Below are positions 1-8,751 of a stretch of 64,000 nt of DNA, one piece after another. The stretch comes from Paenibacillus sp. 37. Its GTDB lineage: Bacteria; Bacillota; Bacilli; Paenibacillales; Paenibacillaceae. Numbering within the stretch: the stretch's first letter is position 1; each line of letters opens with the position of its first letter. The notes beneath the pieces were generated by a model. That model saw only the letters and a program-made list of their open reading frames with translations, was not told the DNA's origin and did no database searches. The DNA lies in contig NZ_CP043761.1 of the NCBI RefSeq assembly GCF_008386395.1, positions 4,030,001 through 4,094,000 of the forward strand. Reading direction: 5' to 3'. A program made the translations under genes and the position numbers.

Positions 1-2213
1 CCTGAGTTGACCAATTTGAATTTGGGTGAAATTCCGTTGGTGGATGCAATTGTATTGCCGTTAAAAGCTTGAATCGTCAAATCCCCTGCTGGGACAGTAA
101 CGGTGCTATCTATGACGTTCACCGTTAGCACAGCGTCATTTCCTCCATTGAAGTGAAGGGTCAATACGTTCTGGCCCAGCGGAAGCGTGGCAAGATAGGA
201 TTTGTTCAGAACAACAGCAGAGCTGGATGCTGTATAATTCTGACCCGCTACAAGCGTAGCATTCCCCTTCGTGATGCTTGTGAGCTGACGGCCGTTTAAG
301 GTGAGAGATACGGAAATATCCTGTGCGGGATTCGTCGCTTTATCAAATGTTGCATTCACAGGAGAAATCACAGCATTTGTACCCGGTGTTGAATCCACAA
401 TTTTGACTTTTAACACAGGGTCCTGACCTTGAATAAAATCCAGAACAATCGAATGCTCACCAACTGGCAGGGTTGCCAGATAAGCTTTTTTCAGCAGCAA
501 TGTGCTTCCGTTCAAGGTATAGTCTGTCGTTGCGGTCAACGCATTGTTGCCTGCCCGGAGAGCAGTTAGCGTATTGCCGTTTGCATTCACGGTTACGGTT
601 TTATCGCTTTGATTGGGTGTGTATTTGTCAAATTCAACGTTTCCAGGTGTGATGGATGCACTGGGGTTGGGATTGTTAACCTTTAGATTTGGCAGCTCAT
701 CCAACGTAATGACATAATCACTTTGATAAAGCGTTTTCAGTGTTGCCGGGTAATTAAATGCAGAACTCATCAGATGCTCGCCATACCAAGGACAGAAGTA
801 CAGCCATCCTGACTTCTCCTCTGTCAGATTTTTCACGCTTGGAATCGTGTCGTTCTCCGTCATCGCTACCATTTTTGTACCGCCCGTCAACTCAACAAGC
901 TTATAGAAAATCGAGGTAATCGCATCCTCATTGGGCACGCCCGACAAACCGTCATAACGGTTGTAGATCGTATTGTATTTGTCGTATCCGACAAGATCTA
1001 CCTGGTCATCACCCGGATACCAAGCCGGAGAAGTACTATATACATAGCTGTTGTAGGTCCAGATCAGATTGTGCAAGCCATACGTCTCGGTCAGTTCGGT
1101 ATAGAGCAGATTCCATAGCTGTTTGTATACGTCTGCGCCTGCCGAAGCCCACCAGAACCATGCGCCTTCCCCGTTCAGCCCGCCGTTGCCTTCTGCTTCA
1201 TGATACGGACGGAAAAGCACTGGCACATCGTTATCTTGCAAAATCAGCAATTGTTCGGCCAGATCCTCGATGGTCATCATCACGTACTGATACTCTTTCG
1301 TACCGGGAATTACCGCATTTGCTGTATTAAAATTCGTTTCGGTTGGCTTGTACGTAGCTTCTTTCCAATCCACAAAGTCCCCAAGCTCATACGTATTGAA
1401 ATTACGAGGCACATTGATATGCCAGGAAGCTGTTGCAATACCTTCACGGTTATTCACCCAATCAATCATGCGATCGGTTGTGCCGTCCTCCCAACCATAC
1501 AACGGATTATAGTTCATCAGATCAAAGCCACGGATAGCCGGATACTTTCCGGTCAAATCATGAATCCACTCGAATTCAAGCCCTGTATCTCCGTCATTCC
1601 CTCCTCCGTAGATCTCTTGCTGACCAGAAATAATGTTGTTTCCGTATACCTCCGTTAAATAATTCATCAAAATTTGAGTTTCCGGTGTAGCTTCAGGATC
1701 AGTGAGAACTGGCTGCACATTCAGGGGATCCAGATCAGCATGATCCACTGTAAAAGTATCAAAATACGCGAAGCCCCAGCCAGCCTTCAGCTCAATCGTA
1801 TTGACACCCTGATTCAGCTTGTGAAAGCCAAAATCGAAGTCTGACCATGTTGTCGTGTAAGGCAGCATGTACGCACCTTTCGTAACACCATTCACAATTA
1901 AATTTTGTGACCTGCCATCTGCACTGAGCTCCTGCATATATCGTGTGGAGATTGCGTACATGCCGGTTTCCGGGACAGTAACTGTGAAGGTTAATGTGCC
2001 AGAGTTCTGCATCCAGACAAATCCGGCCCCTGAGAATCCGGGCTTGGGTTGTCCATAGATTGAAGTAACCACTTGAAGATCCGGGGTGAGCTGCGCATTT
2101 TCGCTTTCGATGGTGAACAATGGTGTGTCTGCATGAACGGGCGCTGTCATTAATCCAAGCAGTAGGACCAATGCCAGCATCATTGCGGTTGCCTTTTTGA
2201 GCAAATTTTTCAT
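1..2213 (-). CDS. Secreted modular GH26 endo-beta-1,4-mannanase, 3' end outside window
   Basis: My reading of the minus strand gives an open frame from ATG 2213 to the window edge (737 residues, incomplete). Residues 1-28 are a Sec signal peptide (KNLLKK, hydrophobic core, PVHA cleavage). Residues about 35-160 resemble a CBM35/CBM6-like beta-sandwich. Residues about 165-480 are the GH26 catalytic barrel, with acid/base Glu339 in RPYHEAEG and nucleophile Glu453 in AMTEND. Two X2-type Ig-like modules follow (about 510-605 and 606-700, each with FDK, YLATLP and a closing VIDST-like strand). The last residues (FNGNTIASTNGISPKFKLVN) look like the start of a CBM3. Expected role: extracellular mannan hydrolysis with cellulose or mannan anchoring. 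An ATG at 2222 is possible, but GGAAG lies 9 nt before 2213. Substrate is inferred from the family. Confidence 0.9.
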   Translation of the reverse strand, partial: MKNLLKKATAMMLALVLLLGLMTAPVHADTPLFTIESENAQLTPDLQVVTSIYGQPKPGFSGAGFVWMQNSGTLTFTVTVPETGMYAISTRYMQELSADGRSQNLIVNGVTKGAYMLPYTTTWSDFDFGFHKLNQGVNTIELKAGWGFAYFDTFTVDHADLDPLNVQPVLTDPEATPETQILMNYLTEVYGNNIISGQQEIYGGGNDGDTGLEFEWIHDLTGKYPAIRGFDLMNYNPLYGWEDGTTDRMIDWVNNREGIATASWHINVPRNFNTYELGDFVDWKEATYKPTETNFNTANAVIPGTKEYQYVMMTIEDLAEQLLILQDNDVPVLFRPYHEAEGNGGLNGEGAWFWWASAGADVYKQLWNLLYTELTETYGLHNLIWTYNSYVYSTSPAWYPGDDQVDLVGYDKYNTIYNRYDGLSGVPNEDAITSIFYKLVELTGGTKMVAMTENDTIPSVKNLTEEKSGWLYFCPWYGEHLMSSAFNYPATLKTLYQSDYVITLDELPNLKVNNPNPSASITPGNVEFDKYTPNQSDKTVTVNANGNTLTALRAGNNALTATTDYTLNGSTLLLKKAYLATLPVGEHSIVLDFIQGQDPVLKVKIVDSTPGTNAVISPVNATFDKATNPAQDISVSLTLNGRQLTSITKGNATLVAGQNYTASSSAVVLNKSYLATLPLGQNVLTLHFNGGNDAVLTVNVIDSTVTVPAGDLTIQAFNGNTIASTNGISPKFKLVNS

Positions 2214-2491
2214 CAATTCCATCTTCCTTCCCAAGTGAAATATGATAATGAAATGTCAATGAACCCATTCATGATGGCGCTTTCATTGTAAACATAGCAT
2301 GCACATCAATATTTGTAAATATATGGTGAATACGAATGTTGGTAATTCTTTTGTACCAGTACTTTGAGTGATATTTTTTCTTCATTCAACCCAAATTGAT
2401 AAAAATCGAAAACGATTCATTATCTAACCAGAATCGGGCCTAAACCTCATCTCCCGTTATATGATTTCACTTGGGAAAACCTAAAAAACAA

Positions 2492-2520
2492 AAAAAGCAT
2501 TCCTGGATCGAATGCTTTTT
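2492..2520. terminator. Bidirectional intrinsic terminator
   Basis: Perfect 11-bp inverted repeat AAAAAGCATTC / GAATGCTTTTT with a 7-nt loop. It has a T tract on either strand and lies just after pucE, before the mannanase promoter region. The rest of 2214-2595 holds no gene: it contains the AT-rich mannanase upstream region and a short 7-bp tandem repeat at 2562-2582. Confidence 0.85.
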
Positions 2521-2561
2521 CAAAGAATGATTCTTCAATTCTCCTTGTTCTTGTTTTTATG

Positions 2562-2582
2562 CCTACGTCCTACGTCCTACGT
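2562..2582. repeat. 7-bp tandem repeat, three copies
   Basis: CCTACGT is repeated exactly three times, followed by a degenerate fourth unit (CCTGCGC). It sits 13 bases beyond the pucE stop codon, between gene and terminator. It is a short simple-sequence tract of unknown significance. Confidence 0.8.
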
Positions 2583-2595
2583 CCTGCGCACCAAC

Positions 2596-3114
2596 TCAAC
2601 TAACGGTTTCCTGGGCAGACGTCTCCTTTGTCGCACAGCGTTCCCCTGCCTTGCGTACCGCCCGAATAATGCCACCATAGCCGGTACAACGACACAGATT
2701 CCCGCACAATCCCGTTTCAATCTGTTCTTGAGAAGGCTCAGGATGTGCATCCAGTAATGCCTTGGTTGAGATCACCATGCCCGGAGTGCAGTAGCCGCAC
2801 TGGAAGCCACCTTCCTCCACAAAAGCCTGTTGAATCGGATGCAGAGTGCCTTTCTCATCCCCTTGCAGACCTTCAATCGTCATAATGTCACTTCCCTCAC
2901 ATTGATAAGCCATGATAAGACAGGAGTTCACAGGCTCTCCATCCATCAGAACCATACATGCGCCGCATCGACCGACTTCGCAGGATACTTTGGTACCCGT
3001 TAGTTGCAAATGAGTCCGTAGCACATCGACAAGCCGGGTCGTTTGCGCGATCTCCAGATGTTTCTGTTCGCCGTTCACAACGGCTGTCCAGTGACTCTCA
3101 AGTGGTTTACTCAT
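2596..3114 (-). CDS. pucE: Xanthine dehydrogenase iron-sulfur subunit
   Basis: 172 residues, the usual size for the small [2Fe-2S] subunit of three-part xanthine dehydrogenases. The plant-ferredoxin-type cluster is bound by Cys45, Cys50, Cys53 and Cys65 (CEVGRCGAC). The second helical cluster is bound by Cys106, Cys109, Cys141 and Cys143 (CGYC and CRC). It passes electrons from the molybdenum subunit to the FAD subunit during hypoxanthine/xanthine oxidation to urate in the cytoplasm. Its ATG overlaps the pucD stop by 4 bp (ATGA), so translation is probably coupled. It is the last gene of the pucC-pucD-pucE unit and is followed by a terminator at 2492-2520. Confidence 0.93.
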   Translation of the reverse strand: MSKPLESHWTAVVNGEQKHLEIAQTTRLVDVLRTHLQLTGTKVSCEVGRCGACMVLMDGEPVNSCLIMAYQCEGSDIMTIEGLQGDEKGTLHPIQQAFVEEGGFQCGYCTPGMVISTKALLDAHPEPSQEQIETGLCGNLCRCTGYGGIIRAVRKAGERCATKETSAQETVS

Positions 3115-5582
3115 GACGGGCTCACTCCTTCCTGCAAAGGTACATTTAAAGGTCTGACCAGTTGTTCCCTCGGTACAGGAAGACGGTTAACCCATACGCC
3201 TGTCGCCTGATGTATTGCGGCAGTAATGGCTGGCGCAAGCGCTACGGAACCAATCTCACCGATCCCCCTCGGTCCAAACGCATCACCTTCGGGTAAGTCT
3301 TCAATAGCTTCAACCTCCAGATTGGTATGAATATCCTGAATGGTTGGGATCATATACGTGTCAAGATTAGTGGTTACATAACGGCTGTCCTGCATGACCG
3401 CATCCTCGGTCAACGTGAATCCCAGCGCCATGACACTGCCGCCTTCAATCTGTCCGATATAGCCCATAGGGTTGATAACTGGACCTGCCGCAACAACATG
3501 GCGCGTATCCAGCAGCTTGGTTTCTCCGGTCAATGTATTTACTTCCACCTCTGCCGCAACCGCTGCATACGTATACAAATAATGCCCGCCTACCACGTTG
3601 TCTGGCGTAGTTGGGTAATCAAACTTTGTATCGAAAATCCATTCATCGGCTTCGCCCTGCGTTGCGAGTTCAGCATACGAAACCACAAAGCCTGATGAGA
3701 CACTCTCTTTCACCAGGTGTTGAGATAAACCTAAATAACTTTCAGCAGTTTGATCACTTTCATTCCCTATAGCAGACGTTTGTTTTACGCCTTCCAGGGC
3801 CAATGTTACTTCCTTCTCACTCTTTCCTGTCCCTTGCACATCTGTTTCTACTTCTGAAGTTTCGGCAGGAAGCTGGCCTTTGCGCCATATTCCCCCAGGC
3901 CCTGTCACCAGTTCATCTGCCGGAACGCCGGACATTTCAGACGCGACATCGAGAACACGGGAACGAAATGGAATCTGCAAGCGTTGAAGAGCCATCCATG
4001 CCATCGTTGTTGAACGTGAAGCTGTGCTTGATCCGCTGTGTGGCACACGATCCGTATCTCCAATGATGATACTGAGATCCGATGTACTGCATTGGAATAG
4101 ATCACATAACATAATTTCCAGCGTTGCAACGAGCCCCTGACCAAATTCCTCGTAGCTGAACGCCACCTCAATCTTGCCTTCGTTATTCAGGGACAGACGG
4201 CCTCCTGCAGGATCTGGAATGCCATAACCCAGCCCTGCACCGTGCATGGCGATGGCCGCTCCGACACCTCGTTTGATCCACGGCGGCAGAGTAGGATCTG
4301 CGGGGGAACTCTGATGTTTTTGCCACAGTTCGGAGCGATCCAATGCCTCCCATACTTGGGACAGTCCATCCGTGACCAGAATGCGTTGATTCAGCGGTCC
4401 AGGATCATTTTTTTCCCTCATATTACGCCTGCGGAACTCCCAAGGGTCCATGTTCATGATTGCTGCAAGCCGATCCATCTGGCCTTCCATGGCAAAAATC
4501 GCCTGGTTCCCACCAAATCCGCGAAACTCACCCGACAATCCATTATTCGTATACACAGACACACCTTCCACATCCACATTCGGAATGGCGTATGGTCCAA
4601 GGCAATGTTCGGTACAGAAGTTCAGCACGGGTGCACCCAGGGTGGCATACGCTCCCGTATCTGCTGTAATACGGACACGATGCGCTTGTATGATACCTTC
4701 TCGACTCATACCGGTCTGCATTTCAATCTTCATTGGGTGCCGTTTCAGCCCTGCACGCACGGATTCTTTACGTGAATTATGCATTTTCACAGGACGTCCG
4801 CATCTCAAGGCCAGCAGTGCACCATAAGGCTGTACGTTGAGTTCATCTTTTCCGCCAAATGAACCACCAATCGGTGAAGACACCACGCGAATATCTTCTT
4901 CAGGACAGCCAATAATGCGCGCAAGCTGCATCCGATCCTTATAACCGTGTTGCGTTGCCGCAAATACATTCAGCCTACCCTCTTCATCCGGGACAAACAG
5001 GCCACCTTCTGTCTCCATGTACGCATGCATCTGGCGAGGCGTATAATACGTCTCTGTCACGATATGATCACACGTGGCAAAAGCTTGCTCGGCGTCTCCA
5101 CGTTTGATCTCCGTCCGATGCAGCACATTACCTGGACCATGCTCATGCAGCTCTGGTGCGCCGGGAGCCAATGCAGCGTCTGTGCTATTCAGCGGAGTGA
5201 ATTCCTCATACTCTACGCGAATCGCATCCAGCGCAAGTGCCGCACGTTCCGGGGAATCCGCAGCAACCGCTACAATGGCATCCCCAACATAACGGACAAT
5301 ATCCTCGCAGAACACGGGCTGATCCGGGGTTGCTATGCCAAAACGATTCAGACCAGGTACATCTTTGGAGGTCAGAACCGCATAGACACCTTCCAACGCC
5401 TCAGCTTCCGAAGTATCTATAGACAATATGCGAGCATACGGATATTCGCTTCGCAATACTCTGCCATGAATCATGTCAGGTAGCGTCATATCCGTCAGAT
5501 ATTGAAGCTGACCTGTTACTTTGGGTGCCCCATCTGGCCGCAGGTGCCAGCGTTTCCCGCTCTGTTTCCGATTCAGCAGCAT
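3111..5582 (-). CDS. pucD: Xanthine dehydrogenase molybdenum-binding subunit
   Basis: 823 residues from ATG 5582, which has GGGGGAGAGG upstream; an upstream in-frame start at 5636 would run into pucC. It shows the xanthine oxidase large-subunit architecture: an N-terminal a/b hammerhead (about 15-125), then molybdopterin-binding domains with GGSFGGKDE, GEFRGFGGNQA and the C-terminal GPRGIGEIG containing the expected catalytic Glu. It oxidises hypoxanthine and xanthine at the Mo centre. Residues about 565-635 form an unusually polar Glu/Ser/Thr-rich stretch before VVSYAELA, longer than I expect for the family. Molybdenum cofactor insertion should depend on PucA and PucB encoded upstream. It overlaps pucE by 4 bp. 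Confidence 0.93.
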   Translation of the reverse strand: MLLNRKQSGKRWHLRPDGAPKVTGQLQYLTDMTLPDMIHGRVLRSEYPYARILSIDTSEAEALEGVYAVLTSKDVPGLNRFGIATPDQPVFCEDIVRYVGDAIVAVAADSPERAALALDAIRVEYEEFTPLNSTDAALAPGAPELHEHGPGNVLHRTEIKRGDAEQAFATCDHIVTETYYTPRQMHAYMETEGGLFVPDEEGRLNVFAATQHGYKDRMQLARIIGCPEEDIRVVSSPIGGSFGGKDELNVQPYGALLALRCGRPVKMHNSRKESVRAGLKRHPMKIEMQTGMSREGIIQAHRVRITADTGAYATLGAPVLNFCTEHCLGPYAIPNVDVEGVSVYTNNGLSGEFRGFGGNQAIFAMEGQMDRLAAIMNMDPWEFRRRNMREKNDPGPLNQRILVTDGLSQVWEALDRSELWQKHQSSPADPTLPPWIKRGVGAAIAMHGAGLGYGIPDPAGGRLSLNNEGKIEVAFSYEEFGQGLVATLEIMLCDLFQCSTSDLSIIIGDTDRVPHSGSSTASRSTTMAWMALQRLQIPFRSRVLDVASEMSGVPADELVTGPGGIWRKGQLPAETSEVETDVQGTGKSEKEVTLALEGVKQTSAIGNESDQTAESYLGLSQHLVKESVSSGFVVSYAELATQGEADEWIFDTKFDYPTTPDNVVGGHYLYTYAAVAAEVEVNTLTGETKLLDTRHVVAAGPVINPMGYIGQIEGGSVMALGFTLTEDAVMQDSRYVTTNLDTYMIPTIQDIHTNLEVEAIEDLPEGDAFGPRGIGEIGSVALAPAITAAIHQATGVWVNRLPVPREQLVRPLNVPLQEGVSPS

Positions 5583-5614
5583 AATCCTCTCCCCCTTTGC
5601 TTGATCCCTTTTAT

Positions 5615-6529
5615 CTATACGTGAAGTGCCTCCCATAGCCCGGCGCCCAGCAGGTTGCCTGCGGTCTGTTTACGATAATGTTCCGTTGCAAATGCATCGC
5701 CATAAGTCGTAAATTCGTCAGTCACAGCTGTTGTAAGAGTCGCCGCTTGCATGACAGAAGCTTCGCTGTTAAGAAGCTGTTGTTCTGACTCCAGAAGTCT
5801 CATTGCCATGCCTGAGCCCCCGCCTGCAGCAATCGCAATCTTAGTCCAGCGATGATCCGAATCAATTTCACCGTATAACGCAACCGTCACCAGCGATGCA
5901 CTGAACGTCTCCCGTCGACCCAACTTGCGGTAAAAGGAAACTTCTCGTGCAGCAGGCTTGTGCCCACTGTCCACATCAAGCAGAGAGGACGGTCTCATCG
6001 GGATATGAATCGAGATTAATACGTCCCCTGGGTTACGCCTGCCATCCGGTCCACCCTGAAGCCAGGAAGACACACTGCGGATTTCAATTCCGCTATCCGT
6101 CAACCAGTGCAGCTCCGCATCATATACAAGCAAAGCAGTCAGTGTATCCCCTACTCCGGACACAATATTCCCGCCAATGGTTGCCACATTACGAATGGAA
6201 GGGGCAGCAATTCCATTCACCGCTTCTTGCAGGATCGGCAGTTGATACAGCAACCCTTGTGAAGCACATTCCTTTAATCGGGTCATTGCGCCAATGACGA
6301 TCTCATCTCCACGATTAGATATCCCTCTCATTTCAGGAACACGAGCCAGGCTTATCATGTGTTCAGGTGCAGGAATCAAGCCTCCTTCCCACTGGGTTCG
6401 CAGCAATGTTCCGCCTGCCGTGAAACAACATATCCCCTTGAGTCTACTTCTTAACGTTTGGAGTTCTTGCAGGTTCTCAGGCTGCCATACCGATGGCAAT
6501 GCTCCAGAACCGTATGCCGGTGTTACCAT
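5615..6529 (-). CDS. pucC: Xanthine dehydrogenase FAD-binding subunit
   Basis: 304 residues from ATG 6529, chosen because AAAGGGG lies 8 nt upstream; an in-frame ATG at 6568 would add 13 residues. It belongs to the CoxM/XdhB FAD-binding family. The N-terminal FAD_binding_5 domain has the FAD loop motif ATIGGNIVSG near residue 115, and the C-terminal CO_deh_flav_C domain includes FYRKLGRRETFSASL and IAAGGGSG. It receives electrons from the [2Fe-2S] subunit and passes them to NAD+ or another acceptor. The gene heads the pucC-pucD-pucE transcript, 32 bases before pucD, and has its own sigma-A type promoter. Confidence 0.9.
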   Translation of the reverse strand: MVTPAYGSGALPSVWQPENLQELQTLRSRLKGICCFTAGGTLLRTQWEGGLIPAPEHMISLARVPEMRGISNRGDEIVIGAMTRLKECASQGLLYQLPILQEAVNGIAAPSIRNVATIGGNIVSGVGDTLTALLVYDAELHWLTDSGIEIRSVSSWLQGGPDGRRNPGDVLISIHIPMRPSSLLDVDSGHKPAAREVSFYRKLGRRETFSASLVTVALYGEIDSDHRWTKIAIAAGGGSGMAMRLLESEQQLLNSEASVMQAATLTTAVTDEFTTYGDAFATEHYRKQTAGNLLGAGLWEALHV

Positions 6530-6597
6530 CGCCGCATCCCCTTTCTCTCTCTTCCATGGGCAGGACATTCAACCGTCTGATCCAGATAATTCTTCAA

Positions 6598-6626
6598 ATC
6601 ATATGAGAGTTAAGCAGCAACGTCAA
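6598..6626 (-). promoter_or_regulatory. Sigma-A promoter of pucCDE
   Basis: TTGACG (6621-6626) and TATGAT (6598-6603) on the minus strand are separated by exactly 17 nt. This predicts a start near 6591 and a leader of about 60 nt before pucC. I found no obvious copy of the B. subtilis PucR box beside it, so control by PucR is unproven here. Confidence 0.75.
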
Positions 6627-6732
6627 TTACCTTCACATCGTTTTGGATAAATGTATAAAACCTGTGTTCTATTTGTGCTTGATGCATTATGATCTATCAA
6701 AAGCTAACATGAAGTTTCTTTCACCACACGTG

Positions 6733-6772
6733 AAAAAAAGACAAACAGGCCAACCAGACTGCCTGGCTGACC
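6733..6772 (-). terminator. Terminator after pucB
   Basis: The minus-strand hairpin GGTCAGCCAG / CTGGTTGGCC (8 Watson-Crick pairs plus wobbles, 5-nt loop) is followed by TGTTTGTCTTTTTTT. It separates the long puc operon ending in pucB from the separately promoted pucCDE genes. Confidence 0.75.
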
Positions 6773-6801
6773 TCATCATGTAATTAAATTATACATAGTC
6801 A

Positions 6802-7467
6802 TTAATCTTCTCCTGTTATATAGTCTGCCTGCCCCGATTCATATACATGATTCAAAATGCGTTCCAATTCCGGTTCTGTATCCGCGTCCCAGAAACTCGT
6901 CTCAGACAGTGGTACATGTACTCCTGAATAATTAGCGCTGCGCATAATCTTGCGTGCCCCCTCATCTCCATGCAGAGACAACAGAGGACCGAACATATGG
7001 GAGCGAAAAGCAACGGGCGGCTTGCCACCCTCACCGTCGGTAGCTGCCACATAGTCACACAATTTGTGAGTCGCCAGTGCTGTAGTCACCCGATTAATAT
7101 CCTTCGCTTTTAATAGAGGCTGATCACCCAGCAACATGAGAATGCCCTCCGGTTTGTACTCCATGGCCGACAACACGCCAGAATGAAGAGAATTCGCCAT
7201 GCCGCAGGCATAGTCTGCACAGACAACAATTCGAAGTCTCGCTGTGGGATGATAGGCATAAGTGGCAGAATCAATCCATTTTACAGGCAGCCATGCCAAC
7301 GAATCTTCCGGTTTGACCACACAGACCACTTGATCCAGCTCCGAATTCAGCGCAGCTTCCAGTGACCATGCAGCCAGTGACCTCCCGTCTGGCATGACAA
7401 CCGAGAGTTTATCCCGACCAAGGCGACAACTCTTACCTGCTGCCAGAACTATGCCCGTCATTCGCAT
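6802..7467 (-). CDS. pucB: Molybdenum cofactor nucleotidyltransferase (PucB/MocA-like)
   Basis: About 221 residues in the NTP-transferase fold, starting with the nucleotide-binding signature GIVLAAGKSCRLGRDKL and followed by LLGDQPLL, typical of MobA/MocA cytidylyl- or guanylyltransferases. It probably attaches CMP (or GMP) to molybdopterin so that xanthine dehydrogenase receives the correct cofactor. ATG 7467 is preferred because GGGAAG lies 8 nt upstream; TTG 7473 and ATG 7461 are alternatives. It overlaps the 3' end of pucA by 35 bp, which suggests coupled translation. It is the last gene before the terminator at 6733-6772. The nucleotide specificity is inferred, not visible. Confidence 0.85.
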   Translation of the reverse strand: MRMTGIVLAAGKSCRLGRDKLSVVMPDGRSLAAWSLEAALNSELDQVVCVVKPEDSLAWLPVKWIDSATYAYHPTARLRIVVCADYACGMANSLHSGVLSAMEYKPEGILMLLGDQPLLKAKDINRVTTALATHKLCDYVAATDGEGGKPPVAFRSHMFGPLLSLHGDEGARKIMRSANYSGVHVPLSETSFWDADTEPELERILNHVYESGQADYITGED

Positions 7468-8710
7468 GTGCAACGCTTCCCTTCTGCCCCACCTCGGAAC
7501 TCAAGGAAGAAACCTTATGTTTACATGCGATCAATTCCGCTGCAATGCTGATGGCGATCTGTTCGGGACCGTCCGCCCCGATGCTCAAACCAACGGGAGA
7601 ATGTACATATTTCAACGGTGGTAAACCATCCAGCAGACGGGCTGTTCGTGTTTTGGAACCCATGATCCCAAGATACGCATACTCACAGTCCACTAACATC
7701 TCCAACAGTTCACGTTCGCGGGGGAAATTGTGACTCATCAATATCAAATAATCCCCTTTGGTTACCTTTAACAGAGGCATGATCTCACATGGGAAACCCA
7801 GTACGAGTTCGGTTTCAGGGAATCGTTCCGAAGTGCATAAGGACTCTCGCCAATCGGCTACCACTACACGGAATCCTGCGGACCGGGCGAGTCTGGCAAC
7901 AGGAATAACATCATTTCCGGCTCCGATGATAATCAGGCGAGGTTTGGGTGTGTACTGTGAAGTAAGTTGCTGCGGGAGATCCCAGGGATTCGTTGAAATC
8001 GCATCGTTAGTCGGTATATCAGCCTCAGAGATATGTTGTGAATCACCGGACGGAGTGGTAGAGTGAGATCCGTTTGACGTAGCAGGTACCCTTTCAGGCA
8101 CAAGCGTAAGGCGAGGTATATCGCGAGAATGTTGTGTTAATGCCGTATGTTCATGCTTGATATTCCCACTGCTGTGTTGTACATCAACCTGCAATGAAGT
8201 TAGATTATAATATGCCACACGATCATGAGGGGGGACGAGCGAAGGACGCAAGACTGGCTGGTGCCCTTTTTCCGTAGGCTCAATCCGTTTCCATCCATAT
8301 TGAACCCTTGTGTAATCATCTTGGAACGTTCGGGTTAACGCTGTTGCAGCGCCGGATTGCAAACACTCATGCATCTTCTGCAACGTAGATCGGAGTTCAC
8401 CACACACTGGTTCAAGCAACACAACAACGAGTCCGCCGCAGCCAATCGTCTCCCCCCAGGACAGATCATCCTCGGGACGCATGTCGTACTCCGCGAATTC
8501 CATCTGGTTTGTATCCAGCACATGGCTCACCCGGGCCTGAAGATCACTCTCCAGGCATCCCGGACTGATACTGCCATACATTTGGCCCTCCTCGGTCAAC
8601 AGCATAGAGACTCCCTGCTTACGGTAAGCATGACCCTCTACCTTGATCGCTGTTGCGAGCACACAGCGCATTTCACGGGCTGCGATTGTACACAGATCAT
8701 GCATTTCCAT
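7433..8710 (-). CDS. pucA: XdhC/CoxI-family xanthine dehydrogenase maturation protein
   Basis: 425 residues from ATG 8710 (GGAG 6 nt upstream; ATG 8722 is alternative but has its ribosome site too close). The N-terminal XdhC/CoxI domain contains GSISPGCLESDL and ETIGCGGLVVVLLEP. The C-terminal XdhC Rossmann domain begins PRLIIIGAGNDVIPVARLA and includes YLGIMGSKTR. Family members bind molybdenum cofactor, sulfurate it and deliver it to xanthine dehydrogenase. Between the domains (about residues 125-250) is a long Ser/Thr/His/Pro-rich linker that looks disordered, longer than I expect for XdhC proteins. It lies 41 nt after the amidohydrolase gene in the same operon. Confidence 0.88.
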   Translation of the reverse strand: MEMHDLCTIAAREMRCVLATAIKVEGHAYRKQGVSMLLTEEGQMYGSISPGCLESDLQARVSHVLDTNQMEFAEYDMRPEDDLSWGETIGCGGLVVVLLEPVCGELRSTLQKMHECLQSGAATALTRTFQDDYTRVQYGWKRIEPTEKGHQPVLRPSLVPPHDRVAYYNLTSLQVDVQHSSGNIKHEHTALTQHSRDIPRLTLVPERVPATSNGSHSTTPSGDSQHISEADIPTNDAISTNPWDLPQQLTSQYTPKPRLIIIGAGNDVIPVARLARSAGFRVVVADWRESLCTSERFPETELVLGFPCEIMPLLKVTKGDYLILMSHNFPRERELLEMLVDCEYAYLGIMGSKTRTARLLDGLPPLKYVHSPVGLSIGADGPEQIAISIAAELIACKHKVSSLSSEVGQKGSVAHANDGHSSGSR

Positions 8711-8751
8711 ATCGGTCTCCATCCTTTCTAAATTGCATACGTTTCCTTCGA

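Noticed and set aside
2404..2418. cre-like CcpA site (AATCG-AAAA-CGATT) upstream of the mannanase
   Set aside because: Central CG and flanks fit partly, but two conserved positions differ, so I do not call it.
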